Shown piece after piece: positions 11,504 to 24,731 of a stretch of 64,000 nucleotides of DNA. The DNA is from Atherix ibis (lineage: Eukaryota > Arthropoda > Insecta > Diptera > Athericidae). The stretch lies in NCBI GenBank assembly GCA_958298945.1, contig OY282605.1:37798811-37862810 (forward strand). The letters run 5' to 3'. The notes beneath the pieces are model-generated. The model saw only the letters and a list, made by a program, of their open reading frames with translations, did not search any database and was not told the DNA's origin. The position numbers and the translations under genes are program-made. Every line of letters begins with the position of its first letter. Position 1 is the stretch's first letter.

Positions 11504-14500
11504 ATGGGAAATACGGACTCTAAATTGAATTTTCGAAAGGCAATTGTACAGTTGACTACAAAAAATCAGGTATGTTATCGACGAAAATCAATGGTCCAAT
11601 TCGGATTTGCACCTACGCAGCAATATCCTCGCCCGATAACCATACGGAAGAGATATCAAAATTGATTTTCGGTTCTACGATTTCGGATTGACTGCTTAAT
11701 TAAGTTGCGTGACATTGAATCTTCGTTTTCAGGTTTTTGGCGAAAAAGACGATCCTTTCTGGGAGCAGTTTTGGTCAGAACATTCGGCAGGATCACAAGA
11801 CGTGTTTGCATTGCTGCCCGCTAATGAGATTCGTACTTTGAGGACAGACAACCCCGCCAACCTTGCTACTTTGTGCTATAAAGCAACAGAAAGGTTGGCA
11901 AGAGCAGTGGACAACAGTTGTCGTACTCAAGTCGAACAACAGACGGTATTGAACTGTATTCGCTTGCTGACTAGGATTCTGCCGTACATTTTCGAAGACA
12001 ACGAATGGTGCAGCTTCTTTTGGTCATCGTTACCAGCAAGCAATGATGTAGCTGACACAGCAACTCCTCTGGCACAAAGCCTTCTGAATGCAATTTGTGT
12101 AACTATCTAAACTAACTAGGAATTTTCATATTGTTCGTGCCAACTTGAAAGTAAAAATGATTTGTTATTTTCAGGATTTACTGTTCTGTCCAGATTTTAC
12201 AGTAGTAGGAACACGACGCTCTGGTCCGGATAAGGCGGAAGAACTCTCTAACATTGACAGCTGTGAGTACATATGGGAGGCTGGTGTAGGTTTTGCTCAT
12301 TCACCACCGAAAAATGCGCAAATGGAACAAAGACGCACGGAATTGCTGAAATTACTGCTCACATGCTTTAGCGAGACCATGTACCGAACACCAAATATGA
12401 CCGAGGAACCGAACAAGTGGATAGCGTAAGGGGAATCCTTTATTTATAAAAAACGTTTTTTAAATTCAAAATTCTAAAATTACTTGTAGGCACTTTACTA
12501 GTGCGGATAATCGACATGCTCTTCCGTTATTTACTTCATTGCTCAATACTGTCTGCTCATACGACCCGGTCGGCCTTGGTGTACCATATAATCACTTACT
12601 ATTCTCAGATACAACTGAGCCACTAGTTGAGGTTTGCCTACAAATTCTTATCGTTACTCTGGATCATGACATGACATTGCACAGCCCAACAACGGGATAC
12701 GACGAAGGTGTTGGTGATAATCTCTTCATAAATTACTTGTCGCGAGTCCATCGTGACGAAGATTTTCAGTTTATTCTGAAAGGTATAACACGCCTATTGA
12801 ACAATCCGCTCGTCCAAAGCTATTTGCCCAACTCGACAAAGAGACTGCATTGTCACCAAGAGTTGCTAGTCTTTTTCTGGAAAATTTGCGATTACAACAA
12901 GAAATTTTTATATTTCGTTTTAAAGAGTAGCGATGTTCTGGACGTTCTTGTGCCGATTCTTTACCACTTAAATGATTCCCGTGCCGATCAGTGTAAGGTT
13001 CACCAAAAAAAAAAATTAGTCAATTTTGTTTAATGAATTTTTTTTCATTCAATTATACAGCTCGTGTTGGACTTATGCATATTGGTGTATTCATTCTTTT
13101 ACTATTGTCCGGTGAGCGTAATTTTGGTGTAAGACTGAATAAACCGTACACCGCTACTGTTCCAATGGACATTCCCGTATTTACAGGAACACACGCTGAT
13201 TTATTAATAACCGTTTTTCACAAAATAATAGCTACTGGCCATCAAAGACTACAGCCGCTCTTCGACTGTTTGCTAACAATTCTTGTGAATGTATCGCCGT
13301 ATTTGAAAACACTTTCAATGGTAGCCAGTATAAAATTATTGCATTTGCTTGAAGCATTTAGTACGCCATGGTTCCTGTTCTCAGCGCCCTCCAATCATCA
13401 CTTGGTCTTTTTCCTGTTGGAAATATTCAATAACATAATTCAATATCAATTCGATGGTAACATGAATTTTTTTTGATAGTTTTGCATAATAACACATGCT
13501 TTTTTCAGGTAATTCGAATTTGGTGTATACAATAATTCGAAAACGGCATGTTTTCCATGCGTTAGCCAATTTGCCTTCGGATATGGCTGGTATTGCGAAG
13601 TGTTTGAGTGCGAGAAAGGGTGGTCGATTCAAAAGTGCTGCGCCAATTGTACGAATAGCAGAACCTGTAACACCAGAGGAAGAAGATGTATCCGATGCGG
13701 ATAATAAAAGTGAAATTATAGAAGAATCTATGGAAGGTTCACGTCCTGCTATGCCAGCCGAACCAGGCACCCTGAAGGCCACTCTTCTTGATACGCCAGG
13801 TACGATTATTTCTACACTTGAAAGTGAAGCAGTTTTCATTGAAACAAATGTAATTCATAAATCAGCAATCAGTCAAATGACGGAACGAGAATCTGCACAT
13901 CCAAATAACGCACGGGACGCCGTTTCCGAAATTCAAACGGAACTCGAGCAAAAATCTGAAGTCGAAGAGATGTCTGAAAAAGGAAAATCCGAAACGCTAT
14001 TGTCACCATCTAAAGAGGAGCCTGCTTTCAAACGAGCTGTTACTCAGGTAATTCTTATATAATTTTCTTTCTATCAAATTTCATTGAAATAATATTCATC
14101 TTTTTTGACTTTGCATAATTGTTCTTATAGCGTGGCAGTATTCGAGTAGCTTCACAATTACCATCGGGTGGTCAAAATCCACCAGTTTGGACACCAACTG
14201 CAGAATGGGTGTCATCTTGGCGGGCCAAGTTACCATTGCAAACGATAATGCGATTATTGCAGGTTTTAGTTCCACAAGTTGAGAAAATTTGCATAGACAA
14301 GTAAGTTGTTGGTTATGCAATCACCAAAAGAATTTTTTAAATTATTATTGGTTTTTTTTTGTACAAATAAAGAGGCCTCACTGACGAATCAGAAATATTA
14401 AAATTTCTTCAACACGGTACTCTAGTCGGACTTTTACCAGTACCCCATCCGATTTTGATTCGAAAATACCAAGCGAATAGTGGAACAACTGCGTGGTTTC

Positions 14501-14666
14501 GCACTTATATGTGGGGTGTTATTTACTTAAGGTAAATTTTTTTAACCAATTTCGATCGACAAATAAAAAATTAAGTAAAACATTTTACTTTTTATATTTC
14601 AGAAATATTGAACCTGCCATTTGGTATGATACAGAAGTGAAATTGTTCGAAATCCAAAGAGTTTAA
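11504..14666 (+). CDS. HID1: HID1 (HID-1 domain protein), complete, nine exons
   Basis: Coding exons: 11504..11569, 11733..12098, 12175..12425, 12490..12992, 13061..13456, 13509..14047, 14131..14300, 14373..14531 and 14603..14666. All introns are GT..AG and all phases match, giving 837 residues against just under 800 in vertebrate HID1. HID1 is a Golgi-associated peripheral membrane protein needed for dense-core vesicle and neuropeptide sorting; it was first defined in nematode dauer control. The start MGNTDSKLNFRKA fits the family's N-myristoylation signal. Conserved blocks follow in order: LLTRILPYIFEDNEW, LFCPDFTV, SYDPVGLGVPYNHLLFSD, ILLLLSGERNFGVRLNKPY, AFSTPWFLFSA, LPLQTIMRLLQVLVPQVEKI, LTDESEILKFLQHGTLVGLL and the C-terminal KLFEIQRV. 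Residues about 555-700 (exon 6) are acidic, Ser/Glu-rich and poorly conserved, apart from MEGSRPAMPAEPGTLKATL. A polyadenylation signal candidate AATAAA lies about 70 bases after the stop. No break is visible. Confidence 0.97.
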
Positions 14667-16064
14667 AATCGTTATTACTAACCACTTAATTATCAGCAAC
14701 GGATATACATTAAAAATGAATTTATAAATCAAAACAAATAAAAAAAATTATTATTAATCTAAACAAATCTAAATAATATTAATAATTATAAAAAAATATA
14801 ATGATAATGTAATATTTAACAATACAACAACAACAAAAAAAAATCTATTATAATTATAATAAAAACAATGAAAGAAAAAAAAACATTAAAAAGGAAAAAA
14901 ATATGTATTTGTAAATAATTAAGCATAAATAATTATAATGTAAACTAATTTATATAAGACAGAATAAGTAAAGAGAAAACCCTATTTATGATTGTACGTA
15001 TATAAAAGAAAACAAATAAGATAAAAAAGGGAAATTGTAGTTTATTCTTAAGAAAAGACCATAAAACACAAAAATGAATTTAATTAATTCTACACAATAT
15101 ATATTCTGTAAATGTATATACAAATTTTTTGAAGAGGCTACTTTTATTAGTCTGCGTTTTTTGTTAAAAAATTTTGTATTTTTTTTTTCGTTTTGTATGT
15201 ATCTCAACATTTTAATGTGTGTGCGATGTGCTTATATAAATTGAATGAAAATTTTCGCCCTTTTAATAAGTGTTGTTTTTCTTCTTTTTGGCTCTAAGTA
15301 CTTATATAAGTGTTGTTTTTTGCACTAAGTTTATCGTACTCTTTATCCAAACAATGTGCATTCTCAATTAAATCAAAGAAATTTTAGAAAATTCATAAAT
15401 ACACAAGTCTTTTTCATACAATTAACTTTGTTGATCATTAAAAGAACAATTGCACCCGAAAATTTCATATCAAAATTCGTTCAATACAAATAAGAAGAAC
15501 TGAAATATTTAAAATAACTATGGTAGGTTATTAACAAACGAAAAAATTATATATATACAAAAAAAACTCTAATGTTTACGTGCATATGAAAATTAAAAAA
15601 AAAAAAACAAATTAGGAAACAGAAAATAAAATTTTTTTTTATATCTTAAAAGTTTATATTTACATATGAAAAAATAATATTTAAACCAAATAAAACTAAT
15701 ACAAATTGCAAATATTTATACTATAACAAAAAAAAAAAATAGAAATTATTTAAACACGCTTATTATAGATAGTATTTTTAAACCTTTTTTTATTTTTGTT
15801 TGTTTTTACATTGTACCATTTTTAAATATTTTCTTTTTCAATCAATATTATTGTCTTGTTGTTTTTCTTTTCTTTTCCATTCTAATTATATTATTTATTC
15901 CATATAAGAAATGCTGAAATATTCAAAAAATTGTACAACTAAACGCAAAAATATGCAAATGAAAAATGTTGAAAAAATACAAAACAATAAATTATTGAGA
16001 AGACTAAGCTTAATATACAAATCCATACGTAAATGCGTTCATGAATATTTAAATAAAAAAAAAT

Positions 16065-16095
<31 letters not shown>

Positions 16096-17296
16096 GCATT
16101 TACATAAATATTATAATATATTTAATTTTATTTTGATGTACACAGTGCCTGTGAATAAATTATACAGAAAATTAACAAAAACAAAATACACGTTTTAGTC
16201 TTTTTATTCGGTCATTAATGGTTATTCGATTTTTGTTATTTAGAAAGTGAACTTCAATAATAAAACACATTTAAAATTTATATTTTGATAATTTTTTTAT
16301 TTTATTTTATTGCTTAGATTTTGCCAATTATGCATAAAATTGAAAATTATTATTTAAATGGCTGTCCACGAGACTTCTTGAAGAACGTAATCCTTTTGAT
16401 GTGATTTTTTTTTGGAAATTTCAGGCTGTAATTCGAACATTACTTGAGCGATGTTAATTTTTAAATGCTCGAAAATTTCAGAATTGTATGCATAAATACG
16501 ATCTTTTAAGTAGCCTTATAAGAAAAAGTCCAACAGGCAATTTACATCACCAAATCCCGAAATTACGGGTCCTAGGAAACTTTTCGCATTATTAACTCAA
16601 AATTTGTGTGCGGTAAAATTAATAATTTTATAGTTTTTATATATTTTTACGCTTTATTTAAAATATTATAATATGAAATGGCAAGTATTAAACTAAAGAA
16701 TTATTTGAAATAACATATAAAATTGAAGCGCTACCAAATGACAGGCACTTTACTTACCAAACTACAAAATGGATAAATTTTTTTTTTTTGGTTTTCCTTT
16801 TTGAATAATCATTTTTTAAAATTAAAATTGATATGTTAGGTATGATGTGAAAATGTTTCTCACAAACTCTAAATAAAACATAGTTCTATACGGTGAAGTC
16901 TTTCATAATTTTACCATCGAATAAATTGGCCTTTTCTCAATTTAAAGAGGAAAATTAATTTTTATAATACCACCACAACAATGTTTCGGCACCTCCTCCT
17001 CCACTCTTTTCTACTAGCCACGTTTCCCTAAAATGACTGGCTTAATAAATTTTAAATAAAAAATTATGCAATAAAAAAATGTTGAAAATAAAAATATTCC
17101 AACAAAAAAATGATTTTAACTTCAAAATGAAATAATTACAAATGAGTTAGCACAGTGTAAAGTTTATACGCATAAATTTGCGCCTATTGTATATGCAATA
17201 TTTATAACAGTTAGTGAACGATAGCGAATCGCATAATCGGTTGTTTTTTCTTTTCCCTGAAGCCGCAGATAATATTCTTATTTTTACATGTACGAG
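14667..17296. other. HID1 3' UTR and AT-rich intergenic DNA
   Basis: AATAAA at about 14737 and several later copies could end the HID1 transcript. The rest is very AT-rich, with A runs and a TA microsatellite at about 16072-16095. Open frames here are low-complexity. No gene is supported. Confidence 0.5.
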
Positions 17297-18139
17297 CGAG
17301 GTCTGTTCAAAAAAGATCGCGAATTTTGAATTTGCGCGGATTACGTATATTCGATTTTCGATTTTTGTAGCGTTATCGCCATTTTTTTTGTTTCAAAATG
17401 GCCGACAAGTTCGACCATTTTGAAAGTTCAGTTAATTTTTGACAGCTGCTTTGCTTGCTCGTGTTTTGGCTCGTCTTCGATTTTGCCTATTCCAAAAAAT
17501 GGATCAAAGAATCTGTATCATATTTTGTGTGAAAAACAAAATTAATTGCGCGGACGCATTCCAAATATTGACTCAGAGAAGATGTGAACGACGAAGGTTT
17601 TGCTTACAGTTTTCTTCGATTGCAGGGGCGTGGTGCATCATAAGTTCTTGTCGCAGGGTAGAACGGTCAATAAATAATATTACTCGCAAGTTATGCGCAA
17701 GTTGCACGAAGCAATCCGCCAGAAACGCCCGGATTTGTGGAAGAACAAAAGTTGACTTTTGCACCATGATAACGCCCCTGCTCACGCATCGTTGGTTGTA
17801 CGCGAACTTTTGGCCAAAAACAACACACTAATAATGCCGCAGCCACCGTATTCCCTAGATCTGGCCCCCTGTAACTTTTTCTTGTTCCCGAAACTGAAGA
17901 GACCCATGAAAGGACGATGCTACGCTACGATTGAGAAGATAAAGACGGCATCGAAGGAGGAGTTGAACAAGATCACAAAAAATGATTTTTTGAAGAGCTT
18001 CGAGGATTTGAAAAAACGTTGGCACAAGTGTATAATATCTGGTGGGGATTACTGTGAAGGGGACAAAATAGATATTCATGAATAAATAAATAATTTTTGA
18101 AAAAACACAAAATTCACGATACTTTTTTAACAGACCTCG
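17297..18139 (+). mobile_element. Internally deleted mariner, copy 1 (CGAGGTCTGTT ends)
   Basis: Inverted repeats CGAGGTCTGTTCAAAA (left) and CGAGGTCTGTTAAAAA (right, complement) bound 843 bp. The N terminus includes MDQRICIIFCVKNKIN. A deletion follows, then text matching the central domain in shifting frames. The C-terminal 108 codons are open (17759-18085): HHDNAPAHASLVVRELLAK with the second Asp, PPYSLDLAPCNFFLFPKLK with Asn where the last catalytic Asp is expected, and a CIISGGDYCEGDKID end. It cannot encode an active enzyme. A second copy lies at 41409-42292. Confidence 0.9.
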
Positions 18140-18249
18140 TATAATAGTAATAATTATCATTAATGGTTTTGGGGAGTAAATATCCATTGAAGCTTCTCCT
18201 GGTAGGGTGTGCTTATGTTAAGCCTCAGTATTTTTGTAAAACAAGCGAC

Positions 18250-18955
18250 CAGTAATGCTTAAGTCTTTGATGTTTTTTTTAGGAAAAGGAGTGGAGAATA
18301 TTTCTTCAAAAAGTTATGACTAGAGGTACAGGAAAGGAATTTTTTATAACGAGACACTATAACACCATGAACCAAAGGGACTTTAAGATCATGGTGGATA
18401 ACAGTATTGTGAACATAAAAGGGAGCGTTGACAATTGTATGGAGTATTTTTGATTGAAGGGATTTGATTCGATGGGAATTGAAAGGCTTAGTAGAACCCC
18501 AGAGTTCTAGTCTGTAAGTCCAGCTAGGTTTGAGTAGAGCATTGTACAAAAGTATAAGTTTAGAACGTTTTTCTAGAAGTCGAAGTAGTTGTGGGTATTG
18601 TCTTTTTAGTTCTTGCCTTTTAAGTATTGTATGCCAAGCGTTTGGTACCGAACTTCAGTGTGTTGTGGTACTTTACTGCCATTAAAGTATATGTTCTGGA
18701 GGGTTTGAATAAGTTCGGAAGCATGTTGGGGATTCTTGCTAGATGCAAGGCAGGTTGTATTGTCGGTGTATGTAGCAAAGAAGGTATTGGGACATCGGAT
18801 GTATAAATGTTGTAGAGTATGGGTACAAGTAGACTACCCTGTGGAATATCAGCCTTTATCGGAGAGATATTGGAGGGTTCGTTGGATTCGTTTAGTTCAA
18901 AGAATCCTCCTAAGTTTCCAGCGTAATGCCGAGTGCCAAAATCTGTCAAAAGCTT
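18250..18955 (-). mobile_element. jockey-like LINE reverse transcriptase relic
   Basis: Minus-strand frames carry ADIPQGSLLVPILYNIYTSD, the reverse transcriptase fingers/palm motif of jockey-type LINEs (about 18870-18790). Further downstream is a C-terminal block with NALLKPSWTYRLELWGSTKP and KSLQSKILHTIVNAPFYVHN (18549-18400). Much between the two blocks is lost. It lies between two mariners and is non-functional. Confidence 0.8.
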
Positions 18956-19118
18956 GACTTATGTTATATCAAGAAATACACGGGACAGTACTTTTTTATT
19001 TATGAAGAAGATGCAATGAAGTCCACAACTCGATCACACTGCTGGGTAGTGGAGTGTTCGGAACGAAATCCGAATTGATGATTAGGAATTAAATTTCTTT
19101 GCACAGAACACAACCGCC

Positions 19119-19128
19119 CCCCCCCCCC
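19119..19128 (+). repeat. Poly-C run
   Basis: An uninterrupted run of about ten C residues, striking in AT-rich surroundings. Confidence 0.7.
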
Positions 19129-19610
19129 ACTCCACCAAACAATGTCTGCATAAATCAAGATGGTTCTCTGAGTATGATCGTATCCAATTTTTATAGCTTC
19201 CTGTTTTCAAGATTTTCGCACATCACAACCATAACAAGAAACGTACAAAATGCACTTAATTCCTTACGAAAATGTCAAAACTATTGTCAGATTATTTTGG
19301 CATTGCCAGATATAAATTTCACAATCTAACAATGTGCACATGCCTACAAATATTCCAGCAATGGGCCTAAAGTGTGATCTCATTGTAGCCAGATGTCGGC
19401 TGTACATGGTATCAGACAATGCCTTCAAATACTCCAACATTGGTTTGTCTGGCAACGTTTGTAGCTAAAAATTGAGCAATTTACAATGACAAATTTTACG
19501 TCAAAAATCTGCAAACGTTATCAGAAGCTGGTAATTCTTTAGATCTTCAATTCTTTAGATTTTCAAGACTATGCGAAGTTTCTGGCGTTCGCTAACGGGT
19601 CTCTTCAGTA

Positions 19611-20732
19611 CCAGGTGTATAAGCTTAAATCCGTTTGGTCATAGATGGTATGAGGGAGCGTATTAAGTTACCATGCGCTTTCTGCTTTTCTGCTTCAATT
19701 TGAAGAAATCGGCTGCCGAATCGCATAGAATGCTAATGGAGGCCTATGGTGACAGTGCTTTAATAGAAATAAAGTGCCGATATTGGTTTCGTCGGTTCAA
19801 AGACGGCAATTTTGACTTGTGCGACAAGAAGCGTGAAAATCGGCCTAGGAAGGTTGAGGACCATCAATTGCAGACTCTTTTGGACGAAGACGATTGCCAA
19901 TCACAAAAAATGCTCGCGCAGCAATTGAGTGTTACTCAGCCAGCCATTTCCATGCGTGAGCAAGCCATGGGGAAGATTGAAAAAGTCGGAAAATGGGTGC
20001 CGCATGAATTGAACGATAGGCAGATGGATCGACGCCAAAACACATGCGAAATCTTGCTCGCCAGACAAAAAAGAAAGTCGTTCCTGCATCGGATTGTGAC
20101 ACGCGATGGAAAGTGGATATATTTCGAGAATCCTAAATGCAAGAAATCGTGGGTTGATCCCGGCCAACCATCAACATCTTCCCCAAGACCAAATCGCTTC
20201 GGACGGCAAACAATGCTGTGCGTTTGGTGGGATCAGCAGGGTATCGTCTACTATGAGATGTTGAAACCTGGTGGAACTGTCAATGCCCACCGCTACCACC
20301 AACAACTGATCAAATTGCACCGTGCTCTGCGTGAAAAAGGACGGATTATCAACAAAAACATGACACGCTGATTTTCCTCCACGACAACGCATGATTGCAC
20401 ACGTCAATAATGGTCCGAAACTACTTGAAAACACTCAACTGAGAGGTGCTACTCCACCCCGCTTATTCAACAGACCTGGCCCCTTCCGACTACCACCTGT
20501 TTTCGTCGATAGACCACACGCTCGCTGAGCAGCACTTCGATTCTTACGAAGACGTCCGAAAATGGCTTGATGAGTGGTTTGCCTCGAAAGAGAAGGAATT
20601 TTTTTGGCGTGGTATCCACAAATTGTCTGAGAGATGGGAAAAATGTGTAGCTAGCGAGGGCAACTAAATTTGAATAAATTTGTTTTTGCTTTCTATGACT
20701 AAAAAATAGCGGATTTAAGCTTATATACCTGG
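19611..20732 (+). mobile_element. mariner of cecropia type, nearly full length
   Basis: Inverted repeats CCAGGTGTATAAGCTTAAAT (left) and CCAGGTATATAAGCTTAAAT (right, complement), each flanked by TA, define 1122 bp. A 232-codon frame (19673-20371) covers the helix-turn-helix half (KKSAAESHRMLMEAYGDSAL, RYWFRRFKDGNFD, LLDEDDCQSQKMLAQQLSVT) and the start of the catalytic half (HRIVTRDGKWIYFENPKCKK with the first Asp, LCVWWDQQGIVYYEMLKPGG). A frameshift near 20350 and two stops then break the stretch with the second Asp (FLHDNA). The last part is open again (20446-20667), with PSDYHLF carrying the third Asp. This is the least decayed mariner in the window, but it is inactive. Confidence 0.93.
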
Positions 20733-22539
20733 TAGTAAAAAATTTTAACCGGATTTTGTGGAAAAATCATTCTTGTTGACGAAAAGCATTTTTTCGCTGA
20801 ACGGCTACGTAAACAAGCAAAATTATCGGATCTGAAGAAAAACTTAATTTCTGGTTTAGATTTTGGTCGGGCAGCATCAATTTTTTACTGAAAAAAAAAC
20901 CAACTGGACTTGAAAATTTTTTTAAAAATTATATTTATTTTTTATATTAAAGACAATTTTTACATAATACACAACAAAATGAAAAATAAAGTAAATTTCC
21001 AAAAGTAAATAATTTCTTTATTATTGTAGAATAATGTGGAAGAAGAAATTTTTATGTTTTTTATTTGAAAATTAATAAAGAATCACAAAATAATTTATAA
21101 TTAGCACACCTATTAAATTTACAAAATACAATACTTTTCTCTCAATTAATATTTATTATTTCTATTATTAATTACAATTAAAAACAAATCTTAATTGCTA
21201 AGAACATAATATCAGACCATTTTATTTATTGGTATTTATTTGCTTTTGTTTTTTATTTGTTTTTTTTTTTTAATTCTTTGTGTCATTTTGATTATATTGC
21301 ATTAAAAAGTTGTTGTTTTATTTTACAATATTTTTTAACCTATTATTTACGTGTGAACGTAAATTAAAAAAAAACAACATATTTTTTACGTGTATGTGGC
21401 AAGAAGTCTTTTTGTCTTTTTTTTTAATTAATAAAAGTAACTTTTTTTTGTGTTATTTATTATTTTATTTTTTTTTTTTTTTCAATAAAATTTTCCAAAT
21501 ATATTTAAAGAGGAACTTTTTCATTTTCTTTATGAAAGAAAATTAATTAATGTACATTATTGAGTTTTTTCTTATTTAAAAAAATATATATATTTATTTA
21601 TAATAGTTTAGTTTTATAAGGAATCATAAAAAAATAATATTAATTAAATAAAATAAATGAAGCATCTTTAAAAGACAAAACAAAAAAAATCTGAATAAAA
21701 ATGGCTGCCAAACAACAGATCATACTAAACGTCAAACATTCAAAAATAGTTATTATCATAATTGTAGTACTAGAGTTGCGAATGTGATTGTAATAGATAA
21801 GTATGAATTGCGATATTTATTCATTTTTTTTTTGATTAAGTTTATTGTATTTTTTTATTCGCATTCTTTTTTTTATATTGTATTTATTTTTTTTTTCATT
21901 TAATATTTGTTTTTAAATTTATTAACCTATCAACTATGAATCACATTTATATAAGTAGATAAATAGTAAAATAGAAAATAGACGCAAAAAAAAAATACTA
22001 AATAACATTTTACTATTTTCTATTTTTACATTAAAAAAAAAAAAAAACATTTTTAAATTTTTATTATAGATATTTATATTAATATTTACAATAATATCAT
22101 ATATGTATGTATGTATGGATGTATGTGTGTATGTGCATGCTTATTTATCTTTTTTTTAAATAGTAATTACTTTAATAGTATATAATTTAGTATATAATAA
22201 ATCTTAATAAAAAAAAAACATTTATTATACTTATTACTGTTATTATTATTTTTATTTTTATAATTTTTACACTCTCATTATAATAGTATTTATTTAGTAA
22301 ATATGTTATATTGTTTTTGTGTTTTTTTTTTCTTTTACTTTTTTTGGATCATCCTATTTGTATTACGGAAAGTAAAGTCCTATTTTTTTTTGCCAGTTAT
22401 TAGATATTTATATTATTTTAATTAAAATTTATTTAGAATAAAGTTTTTAATTTTATATTAATTATATATCTTGTAAAGAATGCATTTAAATTATAAATTT
22501 TTTTATAAAACTTAATTCTGCCGTTTAATTGTTTAGACG
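20733..22539. other. AT-rich intergenic DNA
   Basis: No gene is seen. There are long T and A runs and a GTAT-rich microsatellite at about 22104-22140. About 150 bases after the mariner right end, near 20770-20880, hold a more balanced patch of unknown nature. Confidence 0.45.
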
Positions 22540-24015
22540 AAAAGTGACTGACTGAGTGTGCATTTTGGTCTGAAAGTTTCATTGATATACGTACGGATTT
22601 CTTTGTTCCCAGTAATTCTGAGGAATATGGTAGTATGATAAGTGACGTTTTTGGTCTGAACTTGACGATTTTAAGCTGGATTTTAACCACAAGCCGCACG
22701 ATACCACAAATTTTGACTTTATTATCCGAAAAACACCAGGATGCATAATTTCGAGATTATAAAAATTTACCTAAAATATTTTTGAAAAATAAGCCAAATT
22801 ACCATATGTGTGGCTCTGAAAATCCACAAGTGACTGTAGAGAAGTCATTTCTTTTGGCCGATGATACTCGTAAGTATTTTGGTTTAGGAGTATCAATGCC
22901 CTGTATTTCTCTTCAAAAATAAAGAGACTCATTTGATTGGTGAATACAGCAATAGGCAAATCAGTAATTTAAGGGGCTCTGAAAATCCACAAGTAATTGT
23001 CAAAAAACCATTGCATCTGCGAAAAGTTACTATCTGGTATATATTTTGGTATGAACGTGTCTTTGACCAGTATTTCTTTAAAAATTAATAAGGAGAGATC
23101 GTAACCGTCGATTCTGAGCCCCATGGGACATATGGTAACCTTAATTTAGCCTGAATTTAAAGAACCATCTTACATGGTTTTAACAAGAGGGTACCACAAA
23201 GCGCTGCCATAGCCACGTTTCGACCTTTAGGGGGAAATTATTTACTTCAGCAATGAGACTCATTTCTCGATCGATTGATATGTCGATAGGCAAATTTACC
23301 ATTTAGAGGGCTCTGTAAACTCACAAGTAACTGTCATAGAGCCATTGCATCTACGAAAACTTACTATCGGGTGTGTATTTTGGTCTGAACGTATTATTGG
23401 CCGGTATTTCTTTGAAAATTGATAAGGAGAGACCGTAACCAGCGATTCTGACCTTTATTTGCCATTTAGGGGGCTTGTTTCTTGATCAATGGATATGTCG
23501 ATAGACAAATTTGCCATTTAGGGGGCTCTAAAAATCCACAAGTGATTGTGAAAGAGCTATTACATCCGCTAAATATTACTGTCTGGTGTGTATTTTGATC
23601 TGAACATGCCATTGGCCGGTATTTCTTTGAACATTAATAAGGAGAGCGTGAAATTGAAGATTTTACTTCGGACCAAATGTGGTTTTAAGAGGATTGAGGC
23701 CGATGATTTTAGACTTCATTTCCCAGGGCTCGCAATTTCGATTTTTGATGAAGTCAATCCAAGATCATTTGATTATGACGCCGCTAGAAAATTTTTATAA
23801 AGATAAATAAAATATCGTATTTTTGAAGTTCTGAAATTTTAAAGAGCACTTAAAACCATAACATCCGTTAAGTAATCGCTGAATTACAGCCCAAAATGTA
23901 CGAAAAATTCATTAAAAATTACTTCAAAAGGATCAAATCCTGTAAGAAGTTTTTTTTTTAACAGTTATTTAAATAATATTATATTTTATTATATTATGGC
24001 AAAATTTAATAAAGT
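22540..24015 (+). repeat. Array of Tc1-like transposase central-domain fragments (array 1)
   Basis: About four diverged copies of one module lie head to tail on the + strand. Each contains GGCTCTGAAAATCCACAAGT (about 22811, 22977, 23308, 23523), a TTTGGTCTGAACG... GGCCGGTATTTCTTTGAAAA stretch and a CCGTAACC..TTCTGAG stretch. Read as protein these give ENPQVTV, VFWSERV and RYFFEN blocks that align with the transposase at 52.7-53.0 kb. The array ends in a shared tail (GGATCAAATCCTGTAAGAAG at about 23931). All frames are broken. Confidence 0.7.
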
Positions 24016-24731
24016 TTACTAAAGAAAAATTTTATAAAAAATTTGAACTAAAAATTTATTTTATTTAACTCTTTACTTTGATAGAAATTGGAAAAAAGAT
24101 TTTCAAAATTTCACATTATTAACTTCAAAAATATTGTTTTTTTAAATTTTTAATCAAAATTATTAAGATCTGCCAAGAATCTTACATGATGGCAAGGTTT
24201 AAGCAATTTAATAAAGTCGAAATACGAGTATTTTTGTTTAATTTAACTTTCCGTAGCACAAGATGGAATAGTCCTCTCCTCGTTTGATCGCAAGTTTTTC
24301 ACAACTTATATAATATGTCTTTTAAATAGATTCTTATTTATTAAATCTTGATCATTTTTTTTTTAAATTCAATTCTTATAATTGTCCAATTTTTATTTTT
24401 ATTGTTTTTTTTTTTTTTTTTTTTTTTAAATAGATTTTTAGTTAATTTAATTAATTTGAGATTAATTATTATCTTCTTAATTAATAAATAATATTAAATC
24501 TTTTTTGACAGTAATTTTATTATGAATATTTTTTTTTAATTTTCATTTTAAGTTTCTATAAATTTTAATTTATTTTTTTCTATATTTCTTTTTTCTTAGC
24601 TTAATAGTAATTTTTAAGTTCCAAAGAGAGGCTTCTTATCAAAGCATATTCGTTAGCGTCAAAACGATAATCGTATGAATTTTTAAAAAAAATTCTTTTC
24701 AATTATTTTTATAATTAATTATTATCCTGTA
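24016..24731. other. AT-rich DNA
   Basis: No gene is seen. The stretch includes a T run of more than 20 bases near 24405-24427. Confidence 0.5.

Noticed and set aside
13381..13839. 152-codon minus-strand frame
   Set aside because: It is the antisense shadow of HID1 exons 5 and 6.
15911..16198. 95-codon + frame
   Set aside because: It is Lys/Asn/Tyr-rich text from AT-rich DNA and runs through a TA microsatellite.
22540..24015. Repeated motifs suggesting a CRISPR array
   Set aside because: Repeats are long, diverged and transposase-derived, with irregular spacing, in a eukaryotic genome.
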